Origin: Sordariomycetes sp. S80-01Y
Lineage: Eukaryota; Ascomycota; Sordariomycetes
NCBI GenBank assembly: GCA_037042185.1
Contig: JAXQJY010000033.1
Span: 248,001 to 312,000, forward strand
Direction: 5' to 3'
Length of the DNA stretch: 64,000 bases
A program made the position numbers and the translations under genes. This document shows positions 24,701 through 34,903 of the stretch, in pieces (the first letter of the stretch is position 1; every line of letters begins with the position of its first letter). The notes under the pieces are model-generated. The model ran no database searches. It had not been told where the DNA came from and worked only from the letters and a program-made list of their open reading frames with translations.

Positions 24701-25486
24701 CTTTTCTGCATGAGGAATATCCACTCTAACACCTTACAGGTATCGGAGCAGCTCGTCCGCGAGGCTGGCAGACGCGGCCTCCTCGGATCCGTCGTCCGAC
24801 CTGGCTATATTCTCGGAGACGCCGCCAGCGGTGTTTGCAACAACGACGACTTCCTCATCCGCATGCTCAAGGGCTGCATCCAGCTGTCCAGCCGCCCGCA
24901 CATTATCAACACGGTAAACGCTGTGCCTGTAGGCCACGTCTCTACCGTCGTTGTCGCAGCTAGCTTGAACCCCGTCCCGGCCGAGACTGCGAACAGCGGC
25001 AGCGGCGACGGTGGTGTCCACGTCGTCCACGTCACTGCTCATCCTCGCCTGCGCATGAACGAGTATCTCTCCATTCTGAGCTACTACGGGTACGACGTGC
25101 CTGAGGTGGATTACGACGAATGGAAGGCCCAGCTCGAGACCTTTGTCTCCGCCGGCCCTATCCAGAAGGACGAGGAACAGAGCGCGCTGATGCCCCTCTT
25201 CCACATGGCAACGAACAACCTGCCCACGACTACTCGCGCGCCGGAACTTGATGACCGCAACGCCGTTGCCGTCCTCAAGGCTGATGCAGACCGGTGGACA
25301 GGTGTCGACGAGAGCGCTGGAGAGGGTATCAGCAGGGAAGCTGTTGGCCGCTTCCTGAGGTACCTCGCCGAAACCAACTTCCTGGCGTGGCCCACTAGAC
25401 GGGGCAGGGAGCTGCCGGCCATCAAGCCTGGTGTTGTCGAGGCGCAGGCGAAATGGGGTGTTGGAGGGCGCGGTGGTGCAGCGTGA
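21721..25486 (+). CDS. Lys2-like adenylation-carrier-reductase (A-T-R) enzyme
   Basis: Activates a carboxylic acid as an adenylate, loads it on a phosphopantetheine arm and releases it as an aldehyde with NADPH. Five exons: 21721-22352, 22403-22498, 22551-23058, 23110-24678, 24740-25486; 1183 residues. Introns 1, 2 and 4 are GT-AG; intron 3 fits only as AT-AC. The start [14 protein letters not shown] aligns with about residue 220 of yeast Lys2, so the condensation-like N-terminal domain is absent. Adenylation motifs: [12 protein letters not shown] (a divergent A3, usually SGSTGxPKG), AYGTTET, YRTGDLG, NPNGKVD. Carrier site: [11 protein letters not shown]. Reductase: [11 protein letters not shown] for NADPH and YGQSKW as the Tyr-Lys pair. 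It may be the lysine enzyme, but the missing domain and divergent A3 make a secondary-metabolite paralogue (like the A-T-R enzymes of the Aspergillus lna/lnb loci) more likely. Confidence 0.85.
23059..23109 (+). other. Candidate AT-AC intron in the Lys2-like gene
   Basis: The exons meet as GCT GAG / GGT TAT, giving the conserved GLAEGY block, only if the intron begins ATATGT and ends TTTTAC. The 51 bp length matches its neighbours and a canonical branch site, GCTAAC, lies 12 bases before the end. Retention would add an in-frame stop (TGA) within 9 codons. Confidence 0.75.
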
Positions 25487-26431
25487 GGGGAGGCAACGGG
25501 GACCAACCAAACTAAGTGTCTGGATAGGTGAAAAAAAATGTGTTCTGATAGATCGGAGAGCCTAAACAAAAAATAGATGGTGGGCATTAGAGGGCCCTTG
25601 GATTTACAAAGATGAGATCTCATCTGTGGTCACGCTGCTTTGTTACTGAAATCGTCGTGAGACCGTTGAGATGGGCAGAGGTCTCGGCTGCGTTTGCTGT
25701 GCACCGTGCAAGACCCTCCAGCAACTGGTACCAGGGGCTACGAGGAGACCTCTAGAAAACGACTCTGCAACATTGACGAGGCGCTTCAGATTAAGTTTGT
25801 GAAGAAGCGGATCGAAACAAGCATTGATATATATTCCATCCTAAACATCCGTAACAATGTGGCCGCCGCCGCCGCCGCCCCTATTTTCGCTTCCGTCCCA
25901 GCCCGTGCGACACTCGTCGGCGCGTCAAACAAACAATAAGCACAAGAACAAACATCTCTCTTAGTAACAAGAACGGTCTTCTACCCACCGGCGGCCAAGC
26001 ATGAAGATGGGGAAAATAAAAAGCAACAACAGTAGTCCAGCTCCAATCGTCGTCTCCCCGCCCACCCACTGGGGGGTTGGAGACCATCAAGAATTCATTA
26101 TTCCAAAAAAATGTCAAAATCCGTGACTCTTTTCCAAAGGGAGGACTCAAAGAGCAAGCCAGCGAAGGCTGATCGATGAGCATGAGTTGTGAAGAAGTAT
26201 CAGAATGAAGTGGTATCGATATCGACGCCGGAAACGCCATGAACGCCACTTTCAGGACGCGTCTCTCTCGAGACCGTCCGCGTGAAAGAATGATCCATCA
26301 GATCATTTGAAACCCCGGCTGAAGAAGGAAGTGTCGTCGACGTCTTTGTCTCGTAACGCAGTCATATCCACCCAGGGAGCTTGCACAACATGCAAGCTCG
26401 CGAGCTGGGTGGATTCACTGAAGTCGACATC
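25487..26431. other. Convergent 3' region with a GCC run
   Basis: 945 bp between the stop codons of two converging genes. A GCC trinucleotide run (about six units) lies at 25862-25879. No gene recognised. Confidence 0.5.
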
Positions 26432-27636
26432 TTACTTCCTCAACACGGCGTCATAGAGGCTAGCGAGACCTGAGATGGCCGCACCGGTCAGGACACCCTT
26501 GTATCCACCGTAAAGGGCGCTGTCAATGCGCTCAATGGAACGGTCGTTGAGAATGCCAAAGGTCACGCCCTGTCCGTAGACGACGAAGGCGATCAAGGCC
26601 TTGGCGATGCTGAAGATCAGAGGATCAACAGCGTACTCGGACATCTGGGCCCTGGCGCGAGTGCGAGGAGCACCGCTGGAAGCGTGGGCACCGAGGTTAA
26701 AGAAGTAACCAGCGGCGGCGGGCGCAAGGAACGAGGTGAAGAACCAAGTAAGGGCAGGAGACCAGAAGGACCAAGTGAGGAGGAGGAACAAGTCGGGCAA
26801 GTAGACGGGGTAGTCAGATGTTCCCAAGACGCTGACGGCGGGGATGGTGAAGGCGAAGCGGTCAGAGAGAACCTCGGGCCTGATGAAGTACAGCTCGAGC
26901 AGCGCAATGGCGGTGACAATCGAGTGGACGGTCGAGAGAGCAGTGCGGGTCACGTTGGTGACATCCGTGATACCGCTCTCCTGGTAGAGGCTGGTTACGC
27001 GTTGGCGGACGGCAAGAGCACTGCGGTCGACGGAGTGCGCGATGTCGGCCGGCGTAGCCGGCAGAGGAATGCGCGATGCGACTTGGGACAGGCTGCGGCC
27101 CGGGGTCTGGACGAGGGCAGACGAGGAGGCCCTGTGTTTTGTTAGTCTGTGACATGCTGCCAGGCAACGCGTCGCGTCTGCGCGCGCAGGGAGGAACCTA
27201 CTCGTTGGCGATATCGTCGGCGACCTTGGTGACCCTCCTCTTGACAATCTTGAGGTCCTTCTCGGCCTCATCCTTGAGCGCGGACTTGGCAATCTCCTTC
27301 TTGACGGGAGAGGAGGCGGCGGCGGACTTCTTGTAGTAAGAAGCGAGCTCGGGCCGCGAGGAGAAGCGGGAAGCGTTGGCGGACAGGTACTCGTCCAGGG
27401 AGACTTCCAGCTCGGCCTTCTTCAGAGATTCGTAGCTATTTGCGCGTCAGCACGAGGTACAGGAGACAATGGTGAGAGGTGGTGATGCGACGCGTCGCGA
27501 TGGGGGGCCGATGCGATGCGCGCGCGCGCGCTGCCACATGCTGGACGTACTTTTGCAGACCGACAGAATCAGCAACTTCGACAAGATCGGACTTGCGTTG
27601 TTGGCGCAGCCAGCTGTTGGAGGAACCCGTAGACAT
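26432..27636 (-). CDS. HeH/SAP-like multipass membrane protein
   Basis: Fungal membrane protein of uncertain role. Exons 27551-27636, 27202-27435 and 26432-27131 join across introns of 115 and 70 bp; 339 residues. The N-terminal ~50 residues fit a helix-extension-helix (SAP/LEM-like) motif: RKSDLVEVADSVGL, then YESLKKAELEVSLDEYL, with the first intron falling between the two helices. A basic, coiled-coil-prone linker follows (KSALKDEAEKDLKIVKRRV). The C-terminal half has about four hydrophobic segments: HSIVTAIALLELYFI, DLFLLLTWSFWSPALTWFF with the adjoining FLAPAAAGYFF, and PLIFSIAKALIAFVVYG, and ends near GAAISGLASLYDAVLRK. HeH domains in inner nuclear membrane proteins bind chromatin, so a nuclear envelope place is a reasonable guess. 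No exact name recalled. Confidence 0.7.
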
Positions 27637-28822
27637 GGCGGGCGAGATTTGGGCGGCGCTGCGCGTCGGTGGTGATGTATGGCGGTAGAAGTAAAGTAGA
27701 AAGATGCGACAGCTAGACTAGCAAGCTATGACGATGCGCGCGCAGGGGAAAGCAGCGGAGCTGTGAGGTCGGAGCCAAGGCAGAATTGATTTTTTCCGGC
27801 AAAAAAAGAACTCAATCGTGCTGCTAAGCTACAGGGCGTGATGCGCTGCGTCGTGCGACTTGATTGCGGACAGGTATGGCGGTGGACGGTGGTGGGGGGT
27901 TTGAATGTTGTTTGCGGGAGAGCTCTGGCGGGCGAGGGCGGTGGCCGGGGTGACGATGTTCAAGAATGAGTGAGCTGAGGGCGCTGAAGACTTCGGGGGG
28001 TCGGGGGGGTCGCGGCGCGGGCGGGACTCGACGTGGGACGTGGGACGTGGGAACCTCGAGGGGGGACAGGGCCATTGTTTATGTTATGATTTGGACCCGC
28101 CCCGAAGTGTAAGTGTTAGGCGACCCCGCCCGCGCGCAGGCACAATCTTAACACTCGACGGCTGGCTGGCAACTGGCTCGCGGGCCTCACTGGCACCGTA
28201 ACCCCCCCAGCCACCGCATTTTCGGCGACCGGTGGCTGGGGAGTCTGGCGTTCCCTCGCCGCGTCTGTTCGGACGTTCCCTTCCACCCTCACCCCCCCCT
28301 GCTGCTGCTCTTTCCGGCGACATGGACTGTCGGTCTGGCGAGTGCTCTGGATTGCTTCTGGCCGGTGTCGAATTGGCGTAAACCCTAATACTTACCACTT
28401 CCTCAGATGTGTTCGCCCACCCGAGGTGCTGCAACCGGGGGGCGGGCGGGCGACTTACGACTTACACCGCAACCAGCATCTGCTCTGCTCCCCCTCCTCC
28501 CATCACAACAAAAAAGGGGGCCAGACGCGCCGACGGCGCCTCCTGCTCGCGATGCAACCCACGAGGCGAGCGCTCATTTCTCTGCACCCCCTCGTGATCC
28601 TCCGACGCGCTGTGGATCTTCGCGACTGTCGACTCGTCCTCATTTCGCGTCGCCTTTCACCACGTCCAATCACGTTCGGCCGCCCGCTGACTCCCCTGAC
28701 CACCTCACCTCTTCAGCGCCAGGGCCTCTCTCATCTCATCTCGCTCACGGTAATACGGAGCAATTACGTCTCACGGCCGTTGACTGATGCACCTTCTCGG
28801 TGGCTTCTTGTTTACTGCCTGC
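27637..28822. other. Intergenic region between P450 and HeH protein genes
   Basis: 1.2 kb, both flanking genes on the minus strand. GC-rich with several G and C homopolymer runs. Overlapping open frames at 28084-28893 on both strands look compositional. Nothing recognised. Confidence 0.45.
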
Positions 28823-30886
28823 CTAGTCCTCGTAGTTTGGCTGCTCCCTGTCCGGTTCCAGCCAATTCACAAATCTCTCCTCGCCCCTCTTGACGAAGCG
28901 CACCGGCACGGCCGTGCCCCTTAGCTTCAACGTCAACAGGCTGCTCGCACCGCTGATGATCTTGTCCCTCTCGTCCCTCGCCTTCCAGTAAATCTCCGCC
29001 TGCTGACTCCTCTCCATCTTGTCCAGCTCCGCGTCCGTGGCCCACTCGTCCACCGCCAGCTCCGCGCTGTACTCCTTGAACAGCACCGCCAGCGCCGCGA
29101 TGACCTCCACCTGCGCGATGCGCCGCCCCAGGCACGCTCTCGCACCGTCGCTGAAGGGGATGTAGGCTCCGCGCTCGGGGCGGAAGAGCGACGCCGCCGT
29201 GTCGCGGCCCTGGTAGCCGCCGTAGTCCTCTGTGTCTTCCTCCTGCGCCTCCGCCGCCGACGAGTCGCGGTCGACGTTCCTGCGGAACCACCGCTCGGGC
29301 ACGTAGTCTGCTATGTCGTCCCGGCCAGGGTGCACTTTGCTGGGTTTGACCGGCCAGTGAAGAGGGTTGGCGTGGACGGACGATGCGCACAGCGAGATGC
29401 ACGTCCCGGCAGGCACGACGTGCGTCTGGCCGTCGAGCGCGATCGACTTGTCTTGGCTGGAACTGACGATTTTGGGCATCTCGTTGACGGGCGGCAGGAT
29501 CCGCAGCGTTTCGTTCATGCAAGCGCCCACCATGCTCGCCATCAGAGGGTTGAGGTGCTGCTCGTAGTCCCATTCCTCCGGAGGGAGGTCTCCGACGATC
29601 TCGTCGAGCTCCTTGTGCAGTCTCCTCTGCGAAGCTGGGCAGCCCGCGAGCTCGAGAATGGTAAAGTGAATGGCGTTGGCCGTCGTTTCGTGGCCGGCAA
29701 CGAGCATGACGAAGGCGTTGCCAGTGATCTCGTCACGGCTGAGGACAGGCGTCTTCTTAAGCGCGCTGCTGCCGTCGGGCGAGACTTGGTAGCTTGACCG
29801 GACCAATTGGCCCATGATGTCCATGCCCTCGTGCTTGGAGCCGCCTTCGGCGGCTGCCTTGATCTTCTCCTCGAGGAGCTCATCAATGAACTTCTCGTAA
29901 TCCAGGCGAGACTCGAACGCTTCGCGCGTGGACTTGAAGGGCAGCAGTCCTAAGTCTCATATTAGTCGTGGCGAACTAACTGCTAGCATGGGGCGGTGAC
30001 TTACGGAGAAACCAAGACGGCACCAGAAGCAGCACCAAAACGTTGTCAAGCAACGTGGCCATGGCCTCCACGAAAGAGAATCGGAAGCCCTCTGGCGGCT
30101 CTATGCTTCCATACTTCTTGCTCATACGATCTGCCTCCTCGTCTTGCTTCTGGTTCGGCCACGGCAGACTCAGCCCAAAGCCAACGTATCCGATAATGTT
30201 CAGAGCCAGCCGCATGGTGTCATGCTCGACAGACCACATACAGCCGGTGTCCCTGTCCTTGCCATCCCTGGTCCACCAGCTGACCAAGCCTTGAGACTGC
30301 TTGATGCTCTCCCTCCACACCAAGGCAGCGTTCTTCTCGTTGAAGGACGCGGCGGTTACTTTGCGGTGCATGCGCCACGTCGCGCCTTCAGAGGTCAGGA
30401 CGTTGTCGCCGAACTGGGTGAGGATGGAGTAAGTTTCGGTGTGCTTGGGGAAGGATTCCCTGCGGGTGGTTATCTGGGAGATGACCTCGGCTCGCGCGAC
30501 GTAGAGGAAGACTGAGCCGGGGGAGACGAGGAAGAAGACGTCGCCGTGCTTCTTGAAGTGGCTGTAGCGGTAGTTCCACGAAAAGTCCGGCGTCAGGGGC
30601 GGCAGCCAGGCCTCCCAGTAGACTTTCGGCAGCAGCTTGATGAGGGGGAGCCACAATTTATGCGTAATCTGCCACGGTAGGAACCATGGCGAGCAAGCTG
30701 CGAGAGGGTCAGTGAGTGAGCGAGTGAGCGAGGGAGGGGGGAGTGAGAAGGGGCCAGCATACGGGCGATGATGTAGGGCAGGCCTGAGGACTTGACCTTG
30801 TTGATATTGCGCCGTAGCCCAGAGACGATGTAAAAAGCCTGGGCGACGACAAGGGCGACGATCCCAAAGAGAACGATTGAGCGCAT
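28823..30886 (-). CDS. Cytochrome P450 monooxygenase
   Basis: Haem-thiolate oxygenase, membrane-anchored in the ER, oxidising an unknown lipophilic substrate. Exons 30763-30886, 30005-30697 and 28823-29949 join across introns of 65 and 55 bp; 647 residues, somewhat long for the family. N-terminal anchor: RSIVLFGIVALVVAQAFYIV, then the proline hinge SGLPY. Helix C WRMHRK; helix I AGHETTANA with the oxygen-activating Thr pair; K-helix ExxR as NETLR; haem loop PFSDGARACLGRR with the Cys ligand at about residue 545. The extra length includes an acidic insert (EAQEEDTEDY) between the PERW motif and the haem loop. All core motifs are intact. Three kb from the Lys2-like reductase, so it might act on the same product, but that is inference. 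Confidence 0.9.
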
Positions 30887-33078
30887 CCTGCCGTAATTTA
30901 GCTCAGACCTATGGACTCTTTGCGGTCAATATGAGCAAGCTACGATGAGGGAGTGAGAGGAGTCGAAGAAGCTAAGTGACGTTGATGAAATTCGTCTCGG
31001 CCTTGACTAGAGCCGCTGTCAGTGGCAGCACTCAAGCCAGGCACGCACAGGGGGCCTATCAGCTGCACTCTTCCAGCGTCCTCCGTACGGAGTAGTGTCA
31101 GTGAACGAGCCACAAGGCGGCCGCCATTTGAATCAGAAAGCAGTCGTTGGCCCATACTGTACGGAGATAGTGCGTCGGCTGCCCAGCGAGCCGAAGCGGC
31201 TTGCGGCCTCGCAGGCCTGCTAGGGTTAGCGCTCCCCTCGATCGCAGGCCGTTGCGTCGTTGCATCCAGTTTGCCAGGCTGGAATCCCGGGCTTGTGGCA
31301 ACCCGAGACAGCGCTGCTACATGTGGTCTGCTTTTCCCACATCTGACGCCTTTGGCGCAATCTGTGCGACTGCACACTAACTGGTTCGGCTGCCGAACGT
31401 CGTTGGCATCCCCGGTAGCAATGCAAGAGGCGGCACTTACTTCACCCGCTGTGCAGAAAAATCGAGAGAAGACAAGACACATGGCGCGAAGGCCACGTTC
31501 ACACCCCTGCAACGGACCTGCAGCGCAGCAGACAACACTCTGGTTTCAGGGTTCCGGAGGCGCAGAGGGGGGCCAGCAGATGTTGTGCGACGCACCTCTC
31601 TACTGTTTGGGGGCGGCTGGCTTTACGAGAGGACGTGACATTACCGTAATACTATAATAGTAGGAGTAAGCCGAACGTACTAGGTGAATTATTATGGTCG
31701 CAGAACGCTAGGCAGTGTAGCTCTTGGATTTGGGAACTGGTACCCTGGCAGATGTCTCCCTCGACTACAGCTGGGCCTGGCATATTCCAATTGAGCCTGC
31801 CAGCCCGACTCGTTGGCTGGGTTGATTGTCGGTTAGCTTGCCCGAGTAACAAAGATACTCGCAGGCTACTGGAAGACTCCCCTCACTTGCTCGATGTTTA
31901 TCTTCTACTTCTGCTAGCGGATCATGGATGCGGTGCACTGTTCTATGGGTGTTACCACCTGCACGTCGAACCCAACCTGGGTCTGAGACATGAGCGCGCC
32001 GAATACTTCTGGAAGACGGCAATGGAAGACGTCTACGAAGCTCGAAGGCCTCCCGATAGTACAGAAGCCTACCATGCAGCACAAATCTGGAGATTGCAGC
32101 AATGAACCAGATGGTGATTTCACCTCGACCTGACCTCACTGACTAGGTCAGAGCTGTTATAGGAGCTCTTCAGGACGCTTTATACGGTGCCAAGTGAAGC
32201 AAGCCCACAGCTCCGACGAATAAATAGGAGTCTCAATCTGGGTTAAGAGGTTTTGAATCCGAAGATCCACCGTTGACTGACTTAAAATGCCCATCTGGGT
32301 TGATATGGATGAACTGAGAACAAAGACAATGATTTGAACGAAGCCACCCAGTGCGGAAAATGGAAGTCTACTTACGAGAGGAGGTTGAGAGAGAGAAGTG
32401 CAGTACACGGAAACAGAACAGGCGGACGGGGACCAGCGATCAACGGCGTGGCTCAATAACCTAACAGGCAAACTAGTCTGAAAGTACGCCCTTGCACTAG
32501 AGCTCAACGGTCGAGGACTACAGCTGGTTCCTGGAATTCAGGGTTTCCTAGCCCAGGGAACCACAAAGAAGGGTTCGAGAAGCTCGAAGGGTAGCCAACG
32601 AGGTACAGGTAGGTTTGCAAAAGCCGCCTAAGCAAGCTACCCACTTCGTTCTTGTCGGGACCCTTTATAGACGTCAGGTCACTGGCTCGCCGAATCATTG
32701 CGATTGGTGCTGTCGCTAGTAATACGCAGTACCACTCTTACTCTGAACATGCCCAGCAGAGCATTCTTCACAATGTGGAGAGCACAGAGAGCGGCCCACG
32801 CGTTGCAGCTTGCGCTTGCGTTGATCGATAAGCGTCCATTTCCTTCTAGTCATGAAGAGATGGTATGAAATACATACTTCACCGCTCTGCTTTCCCTACG
32901 ACCCCTCCTCTCACTTGTTTCCCGGAAACAAAGGCAGGTGTATAGAAACTTGGTTTTCCCTCCTCCATAACGCCAAACCATGCAAAATCAAAGAAGCACA
33001 GAGTCTCGCCAAAGTCCCGCTTTCCCTTCCGCGTGAAGCCCGCCTGACAGGCCGCAGGCGCTCCGATGACCGGGGCGC
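30887..33078. other. 2.2 kb intergenic region upstream of the P450
   Basis: Holds the P450 promoter at its left and the eIF3i 3' end at its right. ORFs of up to 211 codons (31022-31657) have no recognisable motif and overlap opposing frames. I see no transposon ends or repeats. Confidence 0.45.
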
Positions 33079-34230
33079 TTACGACATGCGGTTGATCCTC
33101 TCCCTCTCCACCTCGTAGAGGAAATCGAAGTAGCCCTTGTCGAAGTGATGCACGCGCACGTATCCGTCCTCACCACCGGAAGCGTAGCTCTTCCCCGTAG
33201 GATCGGCGGCGACGGTGTTCAGCGGACCGAAGTGACCACGCACACGGCCGATCTCGTCCTCAAAGATCTTGTGGTAGAAACGCGCCTCGAACTTGCCCTG
33301 GCGAGCGGACGTGCGCGTGACGTCCATGGCGGCTTGCCCACCACCCAGGATGACGAAGTCCTTCTTGGGTGCGATGGTGGCCGAGTTCAGGGGTGTGTCG
33401 GCGGGGTAGGTCTTGATGACTTCGAGGTCGCGGGCCGCAACGAGCTATCAGGAGGTCAGTCACATGTCGTCAACGGGGTTGCAGTCTTCGTACCTTGGCT
33501 GTCTTGTCCTTGCTGGCGGTGATGAAGTAGGTTCGGTCGGGCGACCATTGCAGGTCGACGATAGGCTGCTCAAGCTCGTGGATCGGGACGTTGTCGATCA
33601 GCTCGCCCGTCTTAGCATCGTACTGCGTCACACTGCCGTCCTCGTGCCCAGCAATGATGTACTTGCTCAAATAGCTCCACCCCGCAACGGTGGCCTTGCT
33701 CTCGTCGCAGACAATCGTCAGGGACCTCTCCTCGGTCTGCGGCGCCTCGACGTCGGGGTTGATGTCGAAGACGACGATGTTCGACAGGTAGCCCATGCGC
33801 TTCTCCGTGACACCGAGCAGCTTGGTGCCGTCCTCGTTGAACTCGACGCGCTTGACGGCCGTGGGGAACTCCCAGACCTTGAGGCACTTGCCGGACTTGA
33901 CGTCCCAAAGACGGATGGTGTTGTCGGCGGAACCGGAAGCGATCATGGAAGTGGTCGGGTCGACGTCGACGGTCCAGATGGCACCGACATGGCCGTGGTA
34001 CGTGCCGAGGCGCTCGCCGTTGTGAGAGAACCACGCGCAGATGTGCTGATCCTTTGCGACAGAGAAGATGATGTCGCCATCGAGGTTGTACCTTTTCCCA
34101 CAGTCAGCTACCGCACTTCTCATCTACAGCTTCAGGGTCGGCCCCTCCCCATCAAGGAGGGGCTGGTCGGAGGGTCGTACCGAATCTGGGTGAGCGCACG
34201 CTCGTGCCCAGAAAGTAGGATAGGTCTCAT
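33079..34230 (-). CDS. tif34: Translation initiation factor eIF3 subunit i (Tif34)
   Basis: WD40 beta-propeller of the eIF3 complex, which holds the 40S subunit during start-codon scanning. Exons 34181-34230, 33494-34091 and 33079-33444 join across introns of 89 and 49 bp; 337 residues, the usual size. It begins [19 protein letters not shown], the family's invariant start. WD repeats show as [12 protein letters not shown] with [12 protein letters not shown], then [21 protein letters not shown] and, last, [11 protein letters not shown] with [14 protein letters not shown]. The 16-residue first exon is confirmed by the restored IRYNLDGD. The C-terminus is MS after ERERIN. Essential housekeeping gene; no anomalies. 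Confidence 0.95.
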
Positions 34231-34903
34231 GGTGGGCGGATGTGATTCGGAAAGACGGTCGCTCGGAAGGGGGAAGTCGAGGGTCTTTGTAGATGCGAGG
34301 CGTTCGTCAAGTCCGGGATGGTGACTCTGGAGGTGGAATTTTTGGCGATTGTGCGTTTTCGCCTGTGGTGGGGCAAAATTCGTGCCTCCCCCCCCCGCGG
34401 TGAGCTATTGGCACAGGGCTACTTGCCTCTTTCAGCCGTTCCTGCGTGCAGATAACGAGGCGCCTGTGCCAATTGCTCTCTGCTCTTCATCATCGTGAGT
34501 GGTATCAACATCATTCCACTGACTCACAGGGATGGTCTCATCTCCCCAGCAGCATCGCGTCTCTTCTCTCACAAGCATTGACCCTTGGATCCATCAAGGA
34601 TATTGATCCTCAATCCGCCAAGGAGTGACTCGAAGAGTGACTCACTTTGCAGGCACGGGACAACCACGGTTCAACCAAATCCATGTCCTTAACGGACAAC
34701 AATGATGAGCCAGACATGTCAGATCAAGCGGTTGAATTGCGCGTATGATACAAAGCTTGTCCCGCCCGCCTACAGGGCCGCATACACGTCCATGTCCACA
34801 CTCAACCCCTATTCTTTTAAAGCAAGAGTCATGAACCGAGTAACGCCGGAAGTCTAACCATCATTGACCATTCGCCAATATCACCAACCCCCAGAAATTG
34901 TCT
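34231..34903. other. Promoter of eIF3i and 3' end of the ISWI gene
   Basis: 673 bp between tandem minus-strand genes. A short C-homopolymer run lies at about 34388. No gene seen. Confidence 0.5.

Noticed and set aside
27505-27540. CG/GC dinucleotide run as possible Z-DNA or regulatory element
   Set aside because: Short, inside an intron of the HeH gene and in a generally GC-rich area; nothing supports a function.
31022-31657. 211-codon plus-strand frame upstream of the P450
   Set aside because: Opposed by an equally long minus-strand frame (30940-31512) and lacking any recognisable feature.
33413-34324. 303-codon plus-strand frame opposite eIF3i
   Set aside because: It is the antisense shadow of the WD40 gene, whose own protein is clearly recognised.
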